From positions 1 through 53,298 of the forward strand of contig CAOKWI010000025.1 in the NCBI GenBank assembly GCA_948473115.1: DNA of 53,298 nucleotides. The letters run 5' to 3'. The stretch is from an uncultured Lachnospiraceae bacterium. Lineage in GTDB: Bacteria; Bacillota; Clostridia; Lachnospirales; Lachnospiraceae. Made by a program: the position numbers and the translations under genes. Below, piece by piece: positions 43,926 through 52,671 of the stretch; the stretch's first letter is position 1, and each line of letters opens with the position of its first letter. The notes beneath the pieces were generated by a model. The model saw only the letters and a list, made by a program, of their open reading frames with translations, was not told the origin of the DNA and ran no database searches.

Positions 43926-45710
43926 ATGAAGAAAAACAATCTTCAGAAAGTACTTGCCGCAACACTTGCAAGTGTTATGGTAGTGGGTACTTTAACTGCC
44001 TGCGGCGGCGGTGACGATGCCAATGCAAGCGCAAGCGCAAGTGGCAGCACGCCTGCAAGCACAGGAAGCACTGCTGCAAGCACGTCCAGCACCAGCAACG
44101 AAGCATCTTCTCAGCCTGCGGCTGACGCTGTTGCCGGTATTGACGGGTTTACCGCATTTGAGAATACTGTAACCCTGAATATCCCTGTTTACCAGCGTCC
44201 TACACCCAACGGTGCAGCTGATGCGGGTGACAATTACTGGACCGAGTGGATCAGAAAAGAATTTGGCGAGAAGTACAACATTGACGTGAACTTCAAGGAT
44301 TGGGTCATTCCCCGTGGACAGGAAAATGAAATGTATGCGCAGTGGGCAGCTGTACAGAAGCTTCCTACCGTATGCTTCGAGTATGACTATCCTGACCTGA
44401 CCCTGTATCAGAGTGAAGGTTATCTGGCGGAATATGATATTGACTGGTTTAAGCAGATTGCGCCCACCTACTGGGCTGCAATGGAAGAGAACGGGCTGGA
44501 TCAGTTTACCGAGATCAACGGTGAAAATGTACTGCTGATCGGTACCAGGCCTTACGGCCAGACCAACTATCAGTTCGTAACCTTCTACCGCAAGGACTGG
44601 GTTGAGGCTGCCGGCTGGGATACTTATCCCACAGATCCCGATGAACTGCTGAAGCTGTATGCAAAGATCGACGAACTGGGTCTGTGCAACGGAGATTACC
44701 TCCTCGGCGGTGTTAAGGTTGAAGGCAACGGCGCAGACCAGAACTATGCTTACAGAAGCTATCCTATGGATAAGGAATTGTGGGCTACCACCGGTGACTA
44801 TGTTGTTCCCGCTCTGTCCACCGAGGCACAGAAGGCTTTCCTGAAGTGGGAGAACCAGCTGTACAACCTTGGCTATCGTGACAAAGAGTACAATACCAAG
44901 ACGAAGGATTACGAGATCAGTGACTTTGTAAGCGGCAAGTGCTTTACTTATGCTACTTATACCACCAACACCATCCAGGCGCTGGATGATTTCTACAAGC
45001 AGAATCCCGATGGCAAGCTGGGCGTTGTTGTGAATCCCGGTCCTGAGACATACGCTAACGGTACTACCACAGGCTTCCGTCCTAATGGTATCTTTGGACA
45101 GTACATTGGATTCTCCGTTACTGCAACCGAGGACGAAAAGAAGGCATTCGCTATGTATCTGGAGTGGATGAGCCAGCCTGATGTTCTCTTCACACTGCAG
45201 TGGGGCGAAGAAGGCGTGAACTTCAACTATGATGAGAACGGTTCTCCCAAGGCTATCCCCGTGGCAGATCAGCCTGCTGACAAGGTGATGAGCCATAACA
45301 ACAACGTGGATATGTGGTGTCTTGTTACCGCTACCGCTACTTTGGGCGATGTTGACAAGGATATTCAGGCGATCACTCCTCTGGGCTATCCTGATTCCGA
45401 TCAGCTCTTCAAGGATATCAAGGCGAACTATGAAGGACAGCTGGCTTGCTATGAAGCAGGTATGGCGGCTCCTGACTGTTCCTTCACCGTATCGATTGCG
45501 GCACAGGATGAGTACAAGGATACACTGTTTACCAAGTACGCAACCCTGCGTGACCAGGTGGTTATGGGTTCCGAGGCAGACTTCGAGGCTAATTACGAGA
45601 AGGCAAGCAAGGAATACCTTGAGTCCGGTTATCAGGCAATCATCGATGAGAGAAAGGCTGCTTTCGAGGCAGGCAACTATGTTGAACAGCTGCCGCAGTT
45701 CTTTAAGTAA
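43926..45710 (+). CDS. Extracellular oligosaccharide-binding lipoprotein
   Basis: A 594-residue lipoprotein. The signal peptide ends in TLTAC, followed by a Ser/Ala/Thr-rich linker to about residue 70. The mature part is a long cluster of solute-binding folds (VFEYDYPDLTLY, QFVTFYRKDWVEAAGWDTYPTD, PNGIFGQYIGFS), the large LipO/YtcQ type that accepts pectin oligosaccharides. AAGGAGG (43911-43917) precedes the ATG. Codon use is strongly biased, as for a highly expressed protein. A strong terminator follows. Confidence 0.9.
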   Translation: MKKNNLQKVLAATLASVMVVGTLTACGGGDDANASASASGSTPASTGSTAASTSSTSNEASSQPAADAVAGIDGFTAFENTVTLNIPVYQRPTPNGAADAGDNYWTEWIRKEFGEKYNIDVNFKDWVIPRGQENEMYAQWAAVQKLPTVCFEYDYPDLTLYQSEGYLAEYDIDWFKQIAPTYWAAMEENGLDQFTEINGENVLLIGTRPYGQTNYQFVTFYRKDWVEAAGWDTYPTDPDELLKLYAKIDELGLCNGDYLLGGVKVEGNGADQNYAYRSYPMDKELWATTGDYVVPALSTEAQKAFLKWENQLYNLGYRDKEYNTKTKDYEISDFVSGKCFTYATYTTNTIQALDDFYKQNPDGKLGVVVNPGPETYANGTTTGFRPNGIFGQYIGFSVTATEDEKKAFAMYLEWMSQPDVLFTLQWGEEGVNFNYDENGSPKAIPVADQPADKVMSHNNNVDMWCLVTATATLGDVDKDIQAITPLGYPDSDQLFKDIKANYEGQLACYEAGMAAPDCSFTVSIAAQDEYKDTLFTKYATLRDQVVMGSEADFEANYEKASKEYLESGYQAIIDERKAAFEAGNYVEQLPQFFK

Positions 45711-45736
45711 GATGGATTGAGCAATAGGCATTGACT

Positions 45737-45765
45737 AGCCCCCGACTTACATCGGGGGCTTTTTA
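45737..45765 (+). terminator. Rho-independent terminator after the binding protein
   Basis: A nine-bp GC-rich stem (45737-45745 with 45752-45760, AGCCCCCGA), a six-base loop and a short T run. It would separate the transport genes from the enzyme genes that follow. Confidence 0.88.
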
Positions 45766-45842
45766 AATCGGAGTGTTTCAGTCGCGGGAAACAGCCATTT
45801 GATATCAGTAAATTAATTTAGAGTTTTATGTTCTTTTTGAAC

Positions 45843-45859
45843 TAAGTATGATATACTTA
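45843..45859. promoter_or_regulatory. Inverted repeat and likely -10 before the GH105 gene
   Basis: TAAGTAT-GAT-ATACTTA overlaps a TATACT (45852-45857) that may be the -10 of an enzyme-gene promoter; a matching -35 is only weak (TGTTCT, 17 bases away). A regulator at this repeat would control the enzymes apart from the transporter. Confidence 0.4.
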
Positions 45860-45912
45860 CTTCATAAATATGGGAAAGGCACTCGCCAATACGGCAGAAC
45901 GGAGGGTTATTT

Positions 45913-46977
45913 ATGTTACAGTTGGTGTATGACAAGAAAGAGATTGAAGAGGTAATCGACAAGATCGTAAAGAAGACCATGAACATGGACCTGACATGGG
46001 ATTGGCCCTGTGGGGTGGCTTATTACGGGATCAGCGAGGCTTATGAGAAGACCGGCAAGGAAGAATATCTAAAGCTTTTGCAGGACAGAATCGATGAACT
46101 GATCGATCTGGGGCTGCCCAAGGTATGGACGGTCAATGCCTGTGCGATGGGGCACTGCCTGATCACGCTGTACCAGGCTACAAAGGAACAGAAGTATTAT
46201 GACATATTAATGTCCAAGGTGGATTACATAAGGAAAGAGGCTCTCCGTTTTGGTGATAATGTGCTGCAGCATACCGTGTCGGCTAACAATGACTTCCCTG
46301 AACAGGCATGGGCGGACACGCTGTTTATGGCTGCATTCCTGCTGCTTCGTGTGGGCGCCATGATTGAGGACGAGGATATGGTCAATGATGCCTTGAACCA
46401 GTGGTACTGGCACATTAAATATCTGCAGAATCCCAGCAGCGGCTTTTATTACCACGGCTATAACAATATTGACAAGAGCCATATGTCCTCTATTTACTGG
46501 GGCAGAGCGAATGCCTGGGCGGCCTTTACAATGTCACAGGTCAATGGCGTCCTGGAAAATACGAAGTTTAAGCCGTATCTGTATCCCAAGTATATTGATA
46601 TTGCAGGATCCCTGAACGAGCAGCTGGCGGCGGTGAAAACAGTACAGACGGAGAACGGTCTGTGGAGGACTGTGTTGGATGATCCGGAATCCTATGAGGA
46701 GATTTCCGCCTCCGCGGGAATTGCGGCAGCCATGATAGCAAGGGGAAATCCGCTGCATTCCAAGTATATCAACAAATCGATCAAAGGCCTTCTGGCAAAT
46801 GTAAGCGAGGACGGAAAGGTAATGAACGTATCCGGTGGAACGGCTGTCATGAACGACAAGGAAGGCTACCGCGGGATTCCCAAGGATTATATCCAGGGCT
46901 GGGGACAGGGTCTTGCGCTGGCATTTTTCTCCCTGCTGCTGGTATCGGATGAGATTGAAAAGGACGGTGCGCTGTAA
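45913..46977 (+). CDS. GH105 (GH88-like) unsaturated rhamnogalacturonyl hydrolase
   Basis: A 354-residue alpha/alpha-barrel enzyme that removes the delta-4,5-unsaturated galacturonate from lyase products of rhamnogalacturonan I. Evidence is TWDWPCGVAYYGISEAYEKTG at the start, AWADTLFMAAFLLLRVG with the expected catalytic Asp (D135), GRANAWAAF and the late NVSGGTAVM. There is no signal peptide, so it acts inside the cell. Its stop touches the next gene's start (46977/46978). Confidence 0.9.
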   Translation: MLQLVYDKKEIEEVIDKIVKKTMNMDLTWDWPCGVAYYGISEAYEKTGKEEYLKLLQDRIDELIDLGLPKVWTVNACAMGHCLITLYQATKEQKYYDILMSKVDYIRKEALRFGDNVLQHTVSANNDFPEQAWADTLFMAAFLLLRVGAMIEDEDMVNDALNQWYWHIKYLQNPSSGFYYHGYNNIDKSHMSSIYWGRANAWAAFTMSQVNGVLENTKFKPYLYPKYIDIAGSLNEQLAAVKTVQTENGLWRTVLDDPESYEEISASAGIAAAMIARGNPLHSKYINKSIKGLLANVSEDGKVMNVSGGTAVMNDKEGYRGIPKDYIQGWGQGLALAFFSLLLVSDEIEKDGAL

Positions 46978-48774
46978 ATGTTTCACAGCAGATTTGTGTT
47001 CGGCGCGGAGGGGCACTCCTCGGACAGTACCGGTGTCGCTGCGGGGGAGCTCTACTGCCCGGACAAGGGTTATGGGTTTGTGACGGAACAGAATAGAAGG
47101 GAACAGGAGCAGCTGCGTATACCGGAGCTAAACTCTGCATTTGATACGGTTTACTGGTATCAGGATGAAGAGATTTCAAAGCTGCAGGAGGATGCGGAAG
47201 GTGTCTTTCTGGATTCTGATGCCATAATCGCCGGGCTGGCGGAGAAGACAGGCGAATCGGCACAGGGTGAGCACCGCCGGATTCCCCTTTCTTTTAAGAC
47301 CGATGTGCCCCGCCAGGGCAATTATAAGGTGACGCTTACCATATGCTCAGCCAAGCCGATGAAGGATGTACTGATCTACACCGGACGCAGGAGACTGGGA
47401 TTCCGCGGGGACATTCCTGCGGGAACCTTTACCCACACCATGATCGTGAATGTATGTGATATCATACCCAGAGGGCATACGGAGGTTTTTGAGGATAAGA
47501 CCCTGGATATTACGGTGGTGGCGGATCAGCCCCGCATCAGTATCATTGATGTGGAGGAAACAAAGTGCCCCACCATATATATAGCGGGGGATTCCACGGT
47601 GACAGACCAGAGCGCCGACTATCCCTACGCCCCCGGAACAAGCTATTCCGGCTGGGGACAGATGATATCGGCTTACTTCAATGACAGGGTCGCGGTCTCC
47701 AATCATGCCCATTCCGGACTGACCACAGAGAGCTTCCGCAAAGAAGGGCATTACGCCATTGTGGAGCGGTATGTTAAGCCGGGAGATTACATATTTTATC
47801 AGTTTGCCCACAATGATCAGAAGCTGGATGAACTGAAAGCCCGGGGCGGATATCATGCAAACCTGACCAGATATGTCACGGAATGCCGCGATAAGGGGGC
47901 TTATCCCCTGCTGGTGACGCCCCTTGCCAGAAATACATGGAAGGGCAATGACGGCAGCTACAATGATCTGTTGGCGGAGTATGCGGAGGTGTGCAGGGAG
48001 ATCGGGGAGACTATGGAGGTGCCGGTCCTGGATCTGCACGGGCTCAGTATGGAGTTCGTGGTGGCGCATGGGCTGGAGGGCTCCAAGCCTTATTATTTTC
48101 CCAATGATTACACCCACAGCAATGATTACGGGGCTTATTATATGGCAGGGCTGGTGGCCGGAGAGATTACCCGCGCCTGCGCAGCCTGTCAGGATCCGGT
48201 CTATGGTTTTCTTGCAGAATGTGTGACGGAAGGCTTCGGCGCATGGGAGCCCGGGGAGGAAATCGTACCCCCTGTCAAGCCTGCCATTTACGATAATGTA
48301 GCAAATCCCATGGAGGGTAATGCCCTGCTTTCCGAGATAGAGGATCTGCAGGAAAAGGCGGACAGGGCTTCCGTGCTGGATATGATCATCAAAACGGCAA
48401 GATTTTTCCCCACAAATGTATACAATGATATGTTTCAGGATGTGGTGGGGCATGAGTGGTATGCGGGAACGGTGGAATGCGCTTACCAGAATGGCATGAT
48501 AGACGAAAACCTTGTGGAGGAGCAGCGCTTTTATCCGGAGCGGGAAGTGACGCTGGAGGAATTTCTGGTGTTTGCCATGAACGGCTATAAGAGCCGCAAA
48601 ACCTTGCCGGAGGAGAAAGCGTGCGTGTACGACGGCAGCTGCAGGGACTTTGCGAGACCCTTTGTCAGGGCGGCCTGTGCCATCGGCCTGATTCCGCCGG
48701 ACGGCAGTGCCGGCCTGGGCGTGGTGATTACCAGGGGTGAGGCGGTTGAATTCTGCCGTAAGATGAAAATATAA
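46978..48774 (+). CDS. CE12-like rhamnogalacturonan acetylesterase with C-terminal SLH-like repeats
   Basis: A 598-residue protein. Residues 1-190 are a beta domain. The SGNH esterase (195-400) has AGDST (S206), the NHAHSG glycine block, FAHND (N279) and DYTH (D377, H380), matching CE12 enzymes that deacetylate rhamnogalacturonan. Residues 483-540 (FQDVVGHEWYAGTVECAYQNGMI...FYPEREVTLEEFL) and 548-596 (VITRGEAVEF) read like two SLH motifs. SLH repeats usually anchor secreted proteins to the wall, yet there is no signal peptide here. It follows GH105 with no gap, so translation is coupled. Confidence 0.82.
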   Translation: MFHSRFVFGAEGHSSDSTGVAAGELYCPDKGYGFVTEQNRREQEQLRIPELNSAFDTVYWYQDEEISKLQEDAEGVFLDSDAIIAGLAEKTGESAQGEHRRIPLSFKTDVPRQGNYKVTLTICSAKPMKDVLIYTGRRRLGFRGDIPAGTFTHTMIVNVCDIIPRGHTEVFEDKTLDITVVADQPRISIIDVEETKCPTIYIAGDSTVTDQSADYPYAPGTSYSGWGQMISAYFNDRVAVSNHAHSGLTTESFRKEGHYAIVERYVKPGDYIFYQFAHNDQKLDELKARGGYHANLTRYVTECRDKGAYPLLVTPLARNTWKGNDGSYNDLLAEYAEVCREIGETMEVPVLDLHGLSMEFVVAHGLEGSKPYYFPNDYTHSNDYGAYYMAGLVAGEITRACAACQDPVYGFLAECVTEGFGAWEPGEEIVPPVKPAIYDNVANPMEGNALLSEIEDLQEKADRASVLDMIIKTARFFPTNVYNDMFQDVVGHEWYAGTVECAYQNGMIDENLVEEQRFYPEREVTLEEFLVFAMNGYKSRKTLPEEKACVYDGSCRDFARPFVRAACAIGLIPPDGSAGLGVVITRGEAVEFCRKMKI

Positions 48775-48837
48775 ATAACTGCCTCGGAATCAGTATAATG
48801 ATATAAAAAAGAGATGACGGGAATGGAGGAAAATAGA

Positions 48838-50991
48838 ATGTCTCAGACAAAAGGTGGTTTTACATTGCCTGGGGAGTCCGGATATGAGGACCTCACACTG
48901 AAAATGGCGGAAAAATGGGGGGCGGATGTGATCCGGGACAGTGACGGTACTGTGCTTTCCGATGAGATTGTACACGCAGGCTACGGTATCTATTCTACGA
49001 TCTGTATTATCCGCGACCACAATGAATGGGCGAAGAAAAATACGGATAAGCTGCAGCAGACCTTTCTCTGCACCCCTGCGAAGGTGGCGGAGAGCGGGAG
49101 CATGACCATCGGACTGATGGACAGCTTTTTTGAGGAGCAGTTTACCATTAATGACAGCGAGAGAGCCATGAAATACTGGGAGGTGTACGACCGCACCTCT
49201 AATGCAAAGGTGGATGCATCCAAATGGAGTTACGATAAGGAATCCGGCAGTGTCGCCATAAGCGGGATCACGCCTTTCCATAAGTATACGGTCAGCTTCC
49301 TGGCCTACCGTATCTGGGAAGAGATTTCCATGTATAATCACACCACCAACAACTGGGACAAGGAGCACCTGATGCAGATCGATCCCAGATACCCTGAGAC
49401 CCAGGAATATATGCTGGGATGGATGAAAAACTGGTGCGAGACCCACCCTGACACTACCGTGGTGCGTTTTACCTCCATGTTCTACAATTTTGTGTGGATC
49501 TGGGGCAGCGACGAGAGAAACCGCCAGCTGTTTTCCGACTGGGGTTCCTATGACTATACGGTCAGCGACATTGCGCTGGATGAGTTTGAAAAGAAGTACG
49601 GTTATACAATGACCGCGGAGGACTTTATTAACAAGGGGCAGCTGCACGTGACCCATATGCCCGGCAATCAGAAAAAGGCGGACTGGATGGCCTTTGTCAA
49701 TGATTTCGTGATTTCCTTTGGCAAAAAGCTGATCGACATGGTGCATGAGTATGGCAAGAAGGCATATGTCTTTTATGATGACAGCTGGGTAGGGGTGGAG
49801 CCTTACAATGGGAGGTTCCAGGAATTTGGTTTTGACGGCCTGATCAAATGTGTCTTTTCCGGCTACGAGGCAAGGCTCTGTGCCGGCGTGGATGTGCCTA
49901 CCCACGAGCTTCGTCTCCATCCCTATCTGTTTCCTGTGGGATTGGGCGGGGCGCCTACTTTTGTGGAGGGCGGCGATCCCACACTGGATGCCAAGAAGTA
50001 CTGGAACAGCGTAAGACGTGCCCTGCTGCGGGCAAAGATTGACAGGATCGGTCTGGGGGGATATCTGCATCTGGTGGAGAATTTCCCTGATTTCTGTGAT
50101 TACATTGAGAAGGTGTCCGATGAGTTCCGGCTGATTCGCAGTTTCCATGACGCGGGTAAGCCTTATACCATTCAGACCAGGGTGGCCGTGCTCCACAGCT
50201 GGGGAGCGCTTCGTTCCTGGACCTTATCGGGGCATTTCCATGAGACTTACATGCATGACCTGATCCACATTAACGAGGCCCTTTCCGGCCTGCCTGTGGA
50301 AGTGAAGTTCATTTCCTTTGAGGATGTGAAGAACGGCGTGCTGGCGGATGTTGATGTGGTGATCAACGCCGGCTATGCGGGAAGCGCCTGGAGCGGCGGT
50401 GACAACTGGAAGGATGACGAGGTGGTCACGGCGCTGACGAAATGGGTGTACGAAGGCGGAACCTTTATGGGCGTCAACGAGCCTTCCGCAGTGGAAGGAT
50501 ATGACTATACCTTCCGTATGGCACATGTGCTGGGGATTGACGAGGATACCGGCGCAAGGGTCTGCCACGGCAAATGGAGTTTTGAGGCGGAGGACACGGA
50601 GGAACTTCTGCCTGAGGGAGCTACCGTGGAGCCGAAGGAGCACCTGTATCTCACGGACGGTAAGGCGAAGGTATTGCTGGCTGACGGGGACAATCCCCTT
50701 GTGACGGTCAACAGCTTCGGGAAGGGCAAGGGGATTTATCTGGCCTCCTTCCAGCAGGATCTGGAAAACACCCGTATGCTGTACCAGCTGATCCGTTACG
50801 CCGGCGGCGAAGGAATGAGCGGTCCTTATATGACCGACAATCTTTATACGGAATGTGCGTATTATCCGGAAAGTAAAAAGCTGGTGGTCATCAACAACAG
50901 CGACACCGAACAGACAACCACCATTCCCACGGATAAGGGAGACAGGACGGTTACGATCGCCGCTTATGATACAACTTTTATGGAGTTATAA
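48838..50991 (+). CDS. GH112 beta-galactoside phosphorylase, probably galactosyl-rhamnose type
   Basis: A 717-residue enzyme of GH112 (YEDLTLKMAEKWGADVIRDSDGTVLSDEI is the family start; later WVGVEPYNGRF, HLVENFPDF and VVINNSDTEQTTTIPTDKG). Members phosphorolyse galacto-N-biose/lacto-N-biose or D-galactosyl-beta-1,4-L-rhamnose to alpha-galactose 1-phosphate. With GH105 and CE12 neighbours, the galactosyl-rhamnose specificity is more likely, as this unit occurs in rhamnogalacturonan side chains. ATG 48838 follows GGAGG (48825-48829). There is no signal peptide, so it is cytoplasmic. Confidence 0.9.
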   Translation: MSQTKGGFTLPGESGYEDLTLKMAEKWGADVIRDSDGTVLSDEIVHAGYGIYSTICIIRDHNEWAKKNTDKLQQTFLCTPAKVAESGSMTIGLMDSFFEEQFTINDSERAMKYWEVYDRTSNAKVDASKWSYDKESGSVAISGITPFHKYTVSFLAYRIWEEISMYNHTTNNWDKEHLMQIDPRYPETQEYMLGWMKNWCETHPDTTVVRFTSMFYNFVWIWGSDERNRQLFSDWGSYDYTVSDIALDEFEKKYGYTMTAEDFINKGQLHVTHMPGNQKKADWMAFVNDFVISFGKKLIDMVHEYGKKAYVFYDDSWVGVEPYNGRFQEFGFDGLIKCVFSGYEARLCAGVDVPTHELRLHPYLFPVGLGGAPTFVEGGDPTLDAKKYWNSVRRALLRAKIDRIGLGGYLHLVENFPDFCDYIEKVSDEFRLIRSFHDAGKPYTIQTRVAVLHSWGALRSWTLSGHFHETYMHDLIHINEALSGLPVEVKFISFEDVKNGVLADVDVVINAGYAGSAWSGGDNWKDDEVVTALTKWVYEGGTFMGVNEPSAVEGYDYTFRMAHVLGIDEDTGARVCHGKWSFEAEDTEELLPEGATVEPKEHLYLTDGKAKVLLADGDNPLVTVNSFGKGKGIYLASFQQDLENTRMLYQLIRYAGGEGMSGPYMTDNLYTECAYYPESKKLVVINNSDTEQTTTIPTDKGDRTVTIAAYDTTFMEL

Positions 50992-51007
50992 TTCATATCT
51001 GAATCAG

Positions 51008-51048
51008 TATACATACACATATTATGACAAATAATATGTGTATGTATA
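51008..51048. repeat. 18-bp AT-rich inverted repeat after GH112
   Basis: The arms TATACATACACATATTAT and its exact complement enclose GACAA. It probably forms an mRNA 3' end or stability structure. Confidence 0.75.
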
Positions 51049-51205
51049 TATAAGGACAATTTATCGTCCCTTTGTCTCTGCAACGATTTCCATTACAATT
51101 TCAATACCTCTTTTCCTTGTAATATAGGCCGCTCAATGTCATCTGACTTATTTGTTTTTCCCTTTGGCCGATTCTAAATTTTGTATGAAAAGAGGATATA
51201 TCATA

Positions 51206-51233
51206 TTGACACAAAAGGTTTTAGTGCTATAAT
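51206..51233 (+). promoter_or_regulatory. Near-consensus sigma-A promoter of the GT2-MarR gene
   Basis: TTGACA (51206-51211), a 16-base spacer and TATAAT (51228-51233). Both hexamers are perfect. Confidence 0.85.
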
Positions 51234-51289
51234 CGTATGTATGCTTACAAAGTGGATATGTGGTGAAATCAAGGAGAATGAATGGTAAG

Positions 51290-52648
51290 ATGCCGTCAGT
51301 AAGTATTATTGTGCCGGTTTATAATGCGGAAAAAACAATCAGCAGATGTATCAACAGCATTTTGAGTCAGTCATATAAGGATTTTGAATTATTATTGCTG
51401 GACGATGGAAGTGAAGACAGTTCCGGTCAGATTTGTGATGAGTTTGCCCAAATGGATATGCGTATTCAAGTGTTGCATAAAGAAAATTCAGGTGTTTCCG
51501 ATACGCGCAATCAGGGAATCGCTATGGCGGGCGGTGAGTATTTACAGTTTGTAGATAGTGATGACTGGGTTACGCCAGATGCGACAGAATTTTTTATGCG
51601 TACTATGACAGACAATGCGTGTGATATGGTAATTGCAGATTTCTACAGGGTAATTGGAGACCGTGTGGCGCAGAAGGGAGATATTGAAAAAGATGGCATT
51701 ATGGACGTAACCTCCTATGCTGCCAGCATGATGCAGAGGCCTGCAAATTTTTACTATGGGGTCTTGTGGAATAAATTTTATAAAAAATCGATTATAGAAG
51801 AATATGGTATCAAAATGGATACCGCAGTCAGCTGGTGTGAAGATTTTATGTTCAACATGGAGTATGTCAGGCATATTGACGCGGTTTATGCGTTGAAGTT
51901 TCCGCTGTACTATTATGTAAAGACAAAGGATTCTCTCGTTTCGCAGGGATTCAGCATGAAAAAGACAATACAGATGAAACGCACTGTATTTGCCTGCTAT
52001 AATCACTTTTACAGGGAAGTATTGGGAGAGGAAGACTACGAAAGGAGAAGAGGTCAGGTATACAGGTTCCTGTTTGATGCGGCAAATGACGGAAATGTTT
52101 CTCCCATAAGCCTGCCGGGAAGCTGCAGGCTGGGTGATGAAAGAACGAATATCAGCGAAGGGGTAAGGGACGGGGAGGGAATCCTTTTTAATCTTTACCG
52201 GGAACAAAAAATGCTGGAAAAGTTGTTTCACATTGTTGCGATCAGAAATGACCTGACAACGGTTGAAGTAAAGATACTGTATTATCTGAGTCAGCCCCAT
52301 GACAAATGCACAAAAAAGGATATGGCAGGTGTATTGGGTATTTCAGGAAGGCAGCTATCCGGAAGTATCCAGAGGCTTCTGACCAAAGACCTGATTTCAG
52401 AGAGGGAAAAGCAGAGAGACAGGGCGATAAGGGGGATAAAGGATAAGCGGCAGGAGAACGGTAAAAATGAAAATGTGAAGGAATATGCGGTGGCACAGGA
52501 AGCAGAAAATATTTTGTCGGAAATTGAGTTTGTATTATGTGATTTAGAGCAGATTCAATATGAGGGCTTTTCCCAGGAAGAAATTGAGTTATACGAAAAA
52601 CTGGATGAGATGCGGAGAAAAAATACTAAGAAAGCACTCATAATATAA
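51290..52648 (+). CDS. GT2 glycosyltransferase fused to a MarR-like winged helix
   Basis: A 452-residue protein. Residues 1-230 are a family 2 glycosyltransferase (VSIIVPVYNAEKTISRCINSIL, DDGSEDSS, and FVDSDDW with D89, D91 and D92 for metal and nucleotide sugar). Residues 320-452 read as a MarR-type domain: LTTVEVKILYYLS, then KKDMAGVLGISGRQLSGSIQRLLTKDLIS as the recognition helix and wing, and a long C-terminal dimer helix (FSQEEIELYEKLDEMRRKN). Fusing a sugar transferase to a DNA-binding domain is unusual. The start is uncertain (ATG 51290 preferred because MPSVSII is the usual beginning; ATG 51278 and GTG 51260 are possible). AAGGAG is at 51271-51276. Confidence 0.75.
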   Translation: MPSVSIIVPVYNAEKTISRCINSILSQSYKDFELLLLDDGSEDSSGQICDEFAQMDMRIQVLHKENSGVSDTRNQGIAMAGGEYLQFVDSDDWVTPDATEFFMRTMTDNACDMVIADFYRVIGDRVAQKGDIEKDGIMDVTSYAASMMQRPANFYYGVLWNKFYKKSIIEEYGIKMDTAVSWCEDFMFNMEYVRHIDAVYALKFPLYYYVKTKDSLVSQGFSMKKTIQMKRTVFACYNHFYREVLGEEDYERRRGQVYRFLFDAANDGNVSPISLPGSCRLGDERTNISEGVRDGEGILFNLYREQKMLEKLFHIVAIRNDLTTVEVKILYYLSQPHDKCTKKDMAGVLGISGRQLSGSIQRLLTKDLISEREKQRDRAIRGIKDKRQENGKNENVKEYAVAQEAENILSEIEFVLCDLEQIQYEGFSQEEIELYEKLDEMRRKNTKKALII

Positions 52649-52671
52649 ATGGGACTGCGGGGTGTATCAAT

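Larger units (their letters stand above)
50992..51289. other. Intergenic region with a long AT-rich hairpin and the GT2 promoter
   Basis: Just after the GH112 stop there is an 18-bp inverted repeat (51008-51025 with 51031-51048) with a five-base loop and no T run, probably the operon end. A second short hairpin, GGAC/GTCC, lies near 51053-51069. The GT2 promoter is at 51206-51233. I see nothing else. Confidence 0.6.

Noticed and set aside
43992..45731. A 579-codon open frame on the minus strand opposite the binding-protein gene
   Set aside because: It mirrors the strongly biased codons of the lipoprotein gene, has no ribosome site, and its translation is not protein-like. Similar long antisense frames opposite GH112 and the large ND5-type subunit have the same cause.
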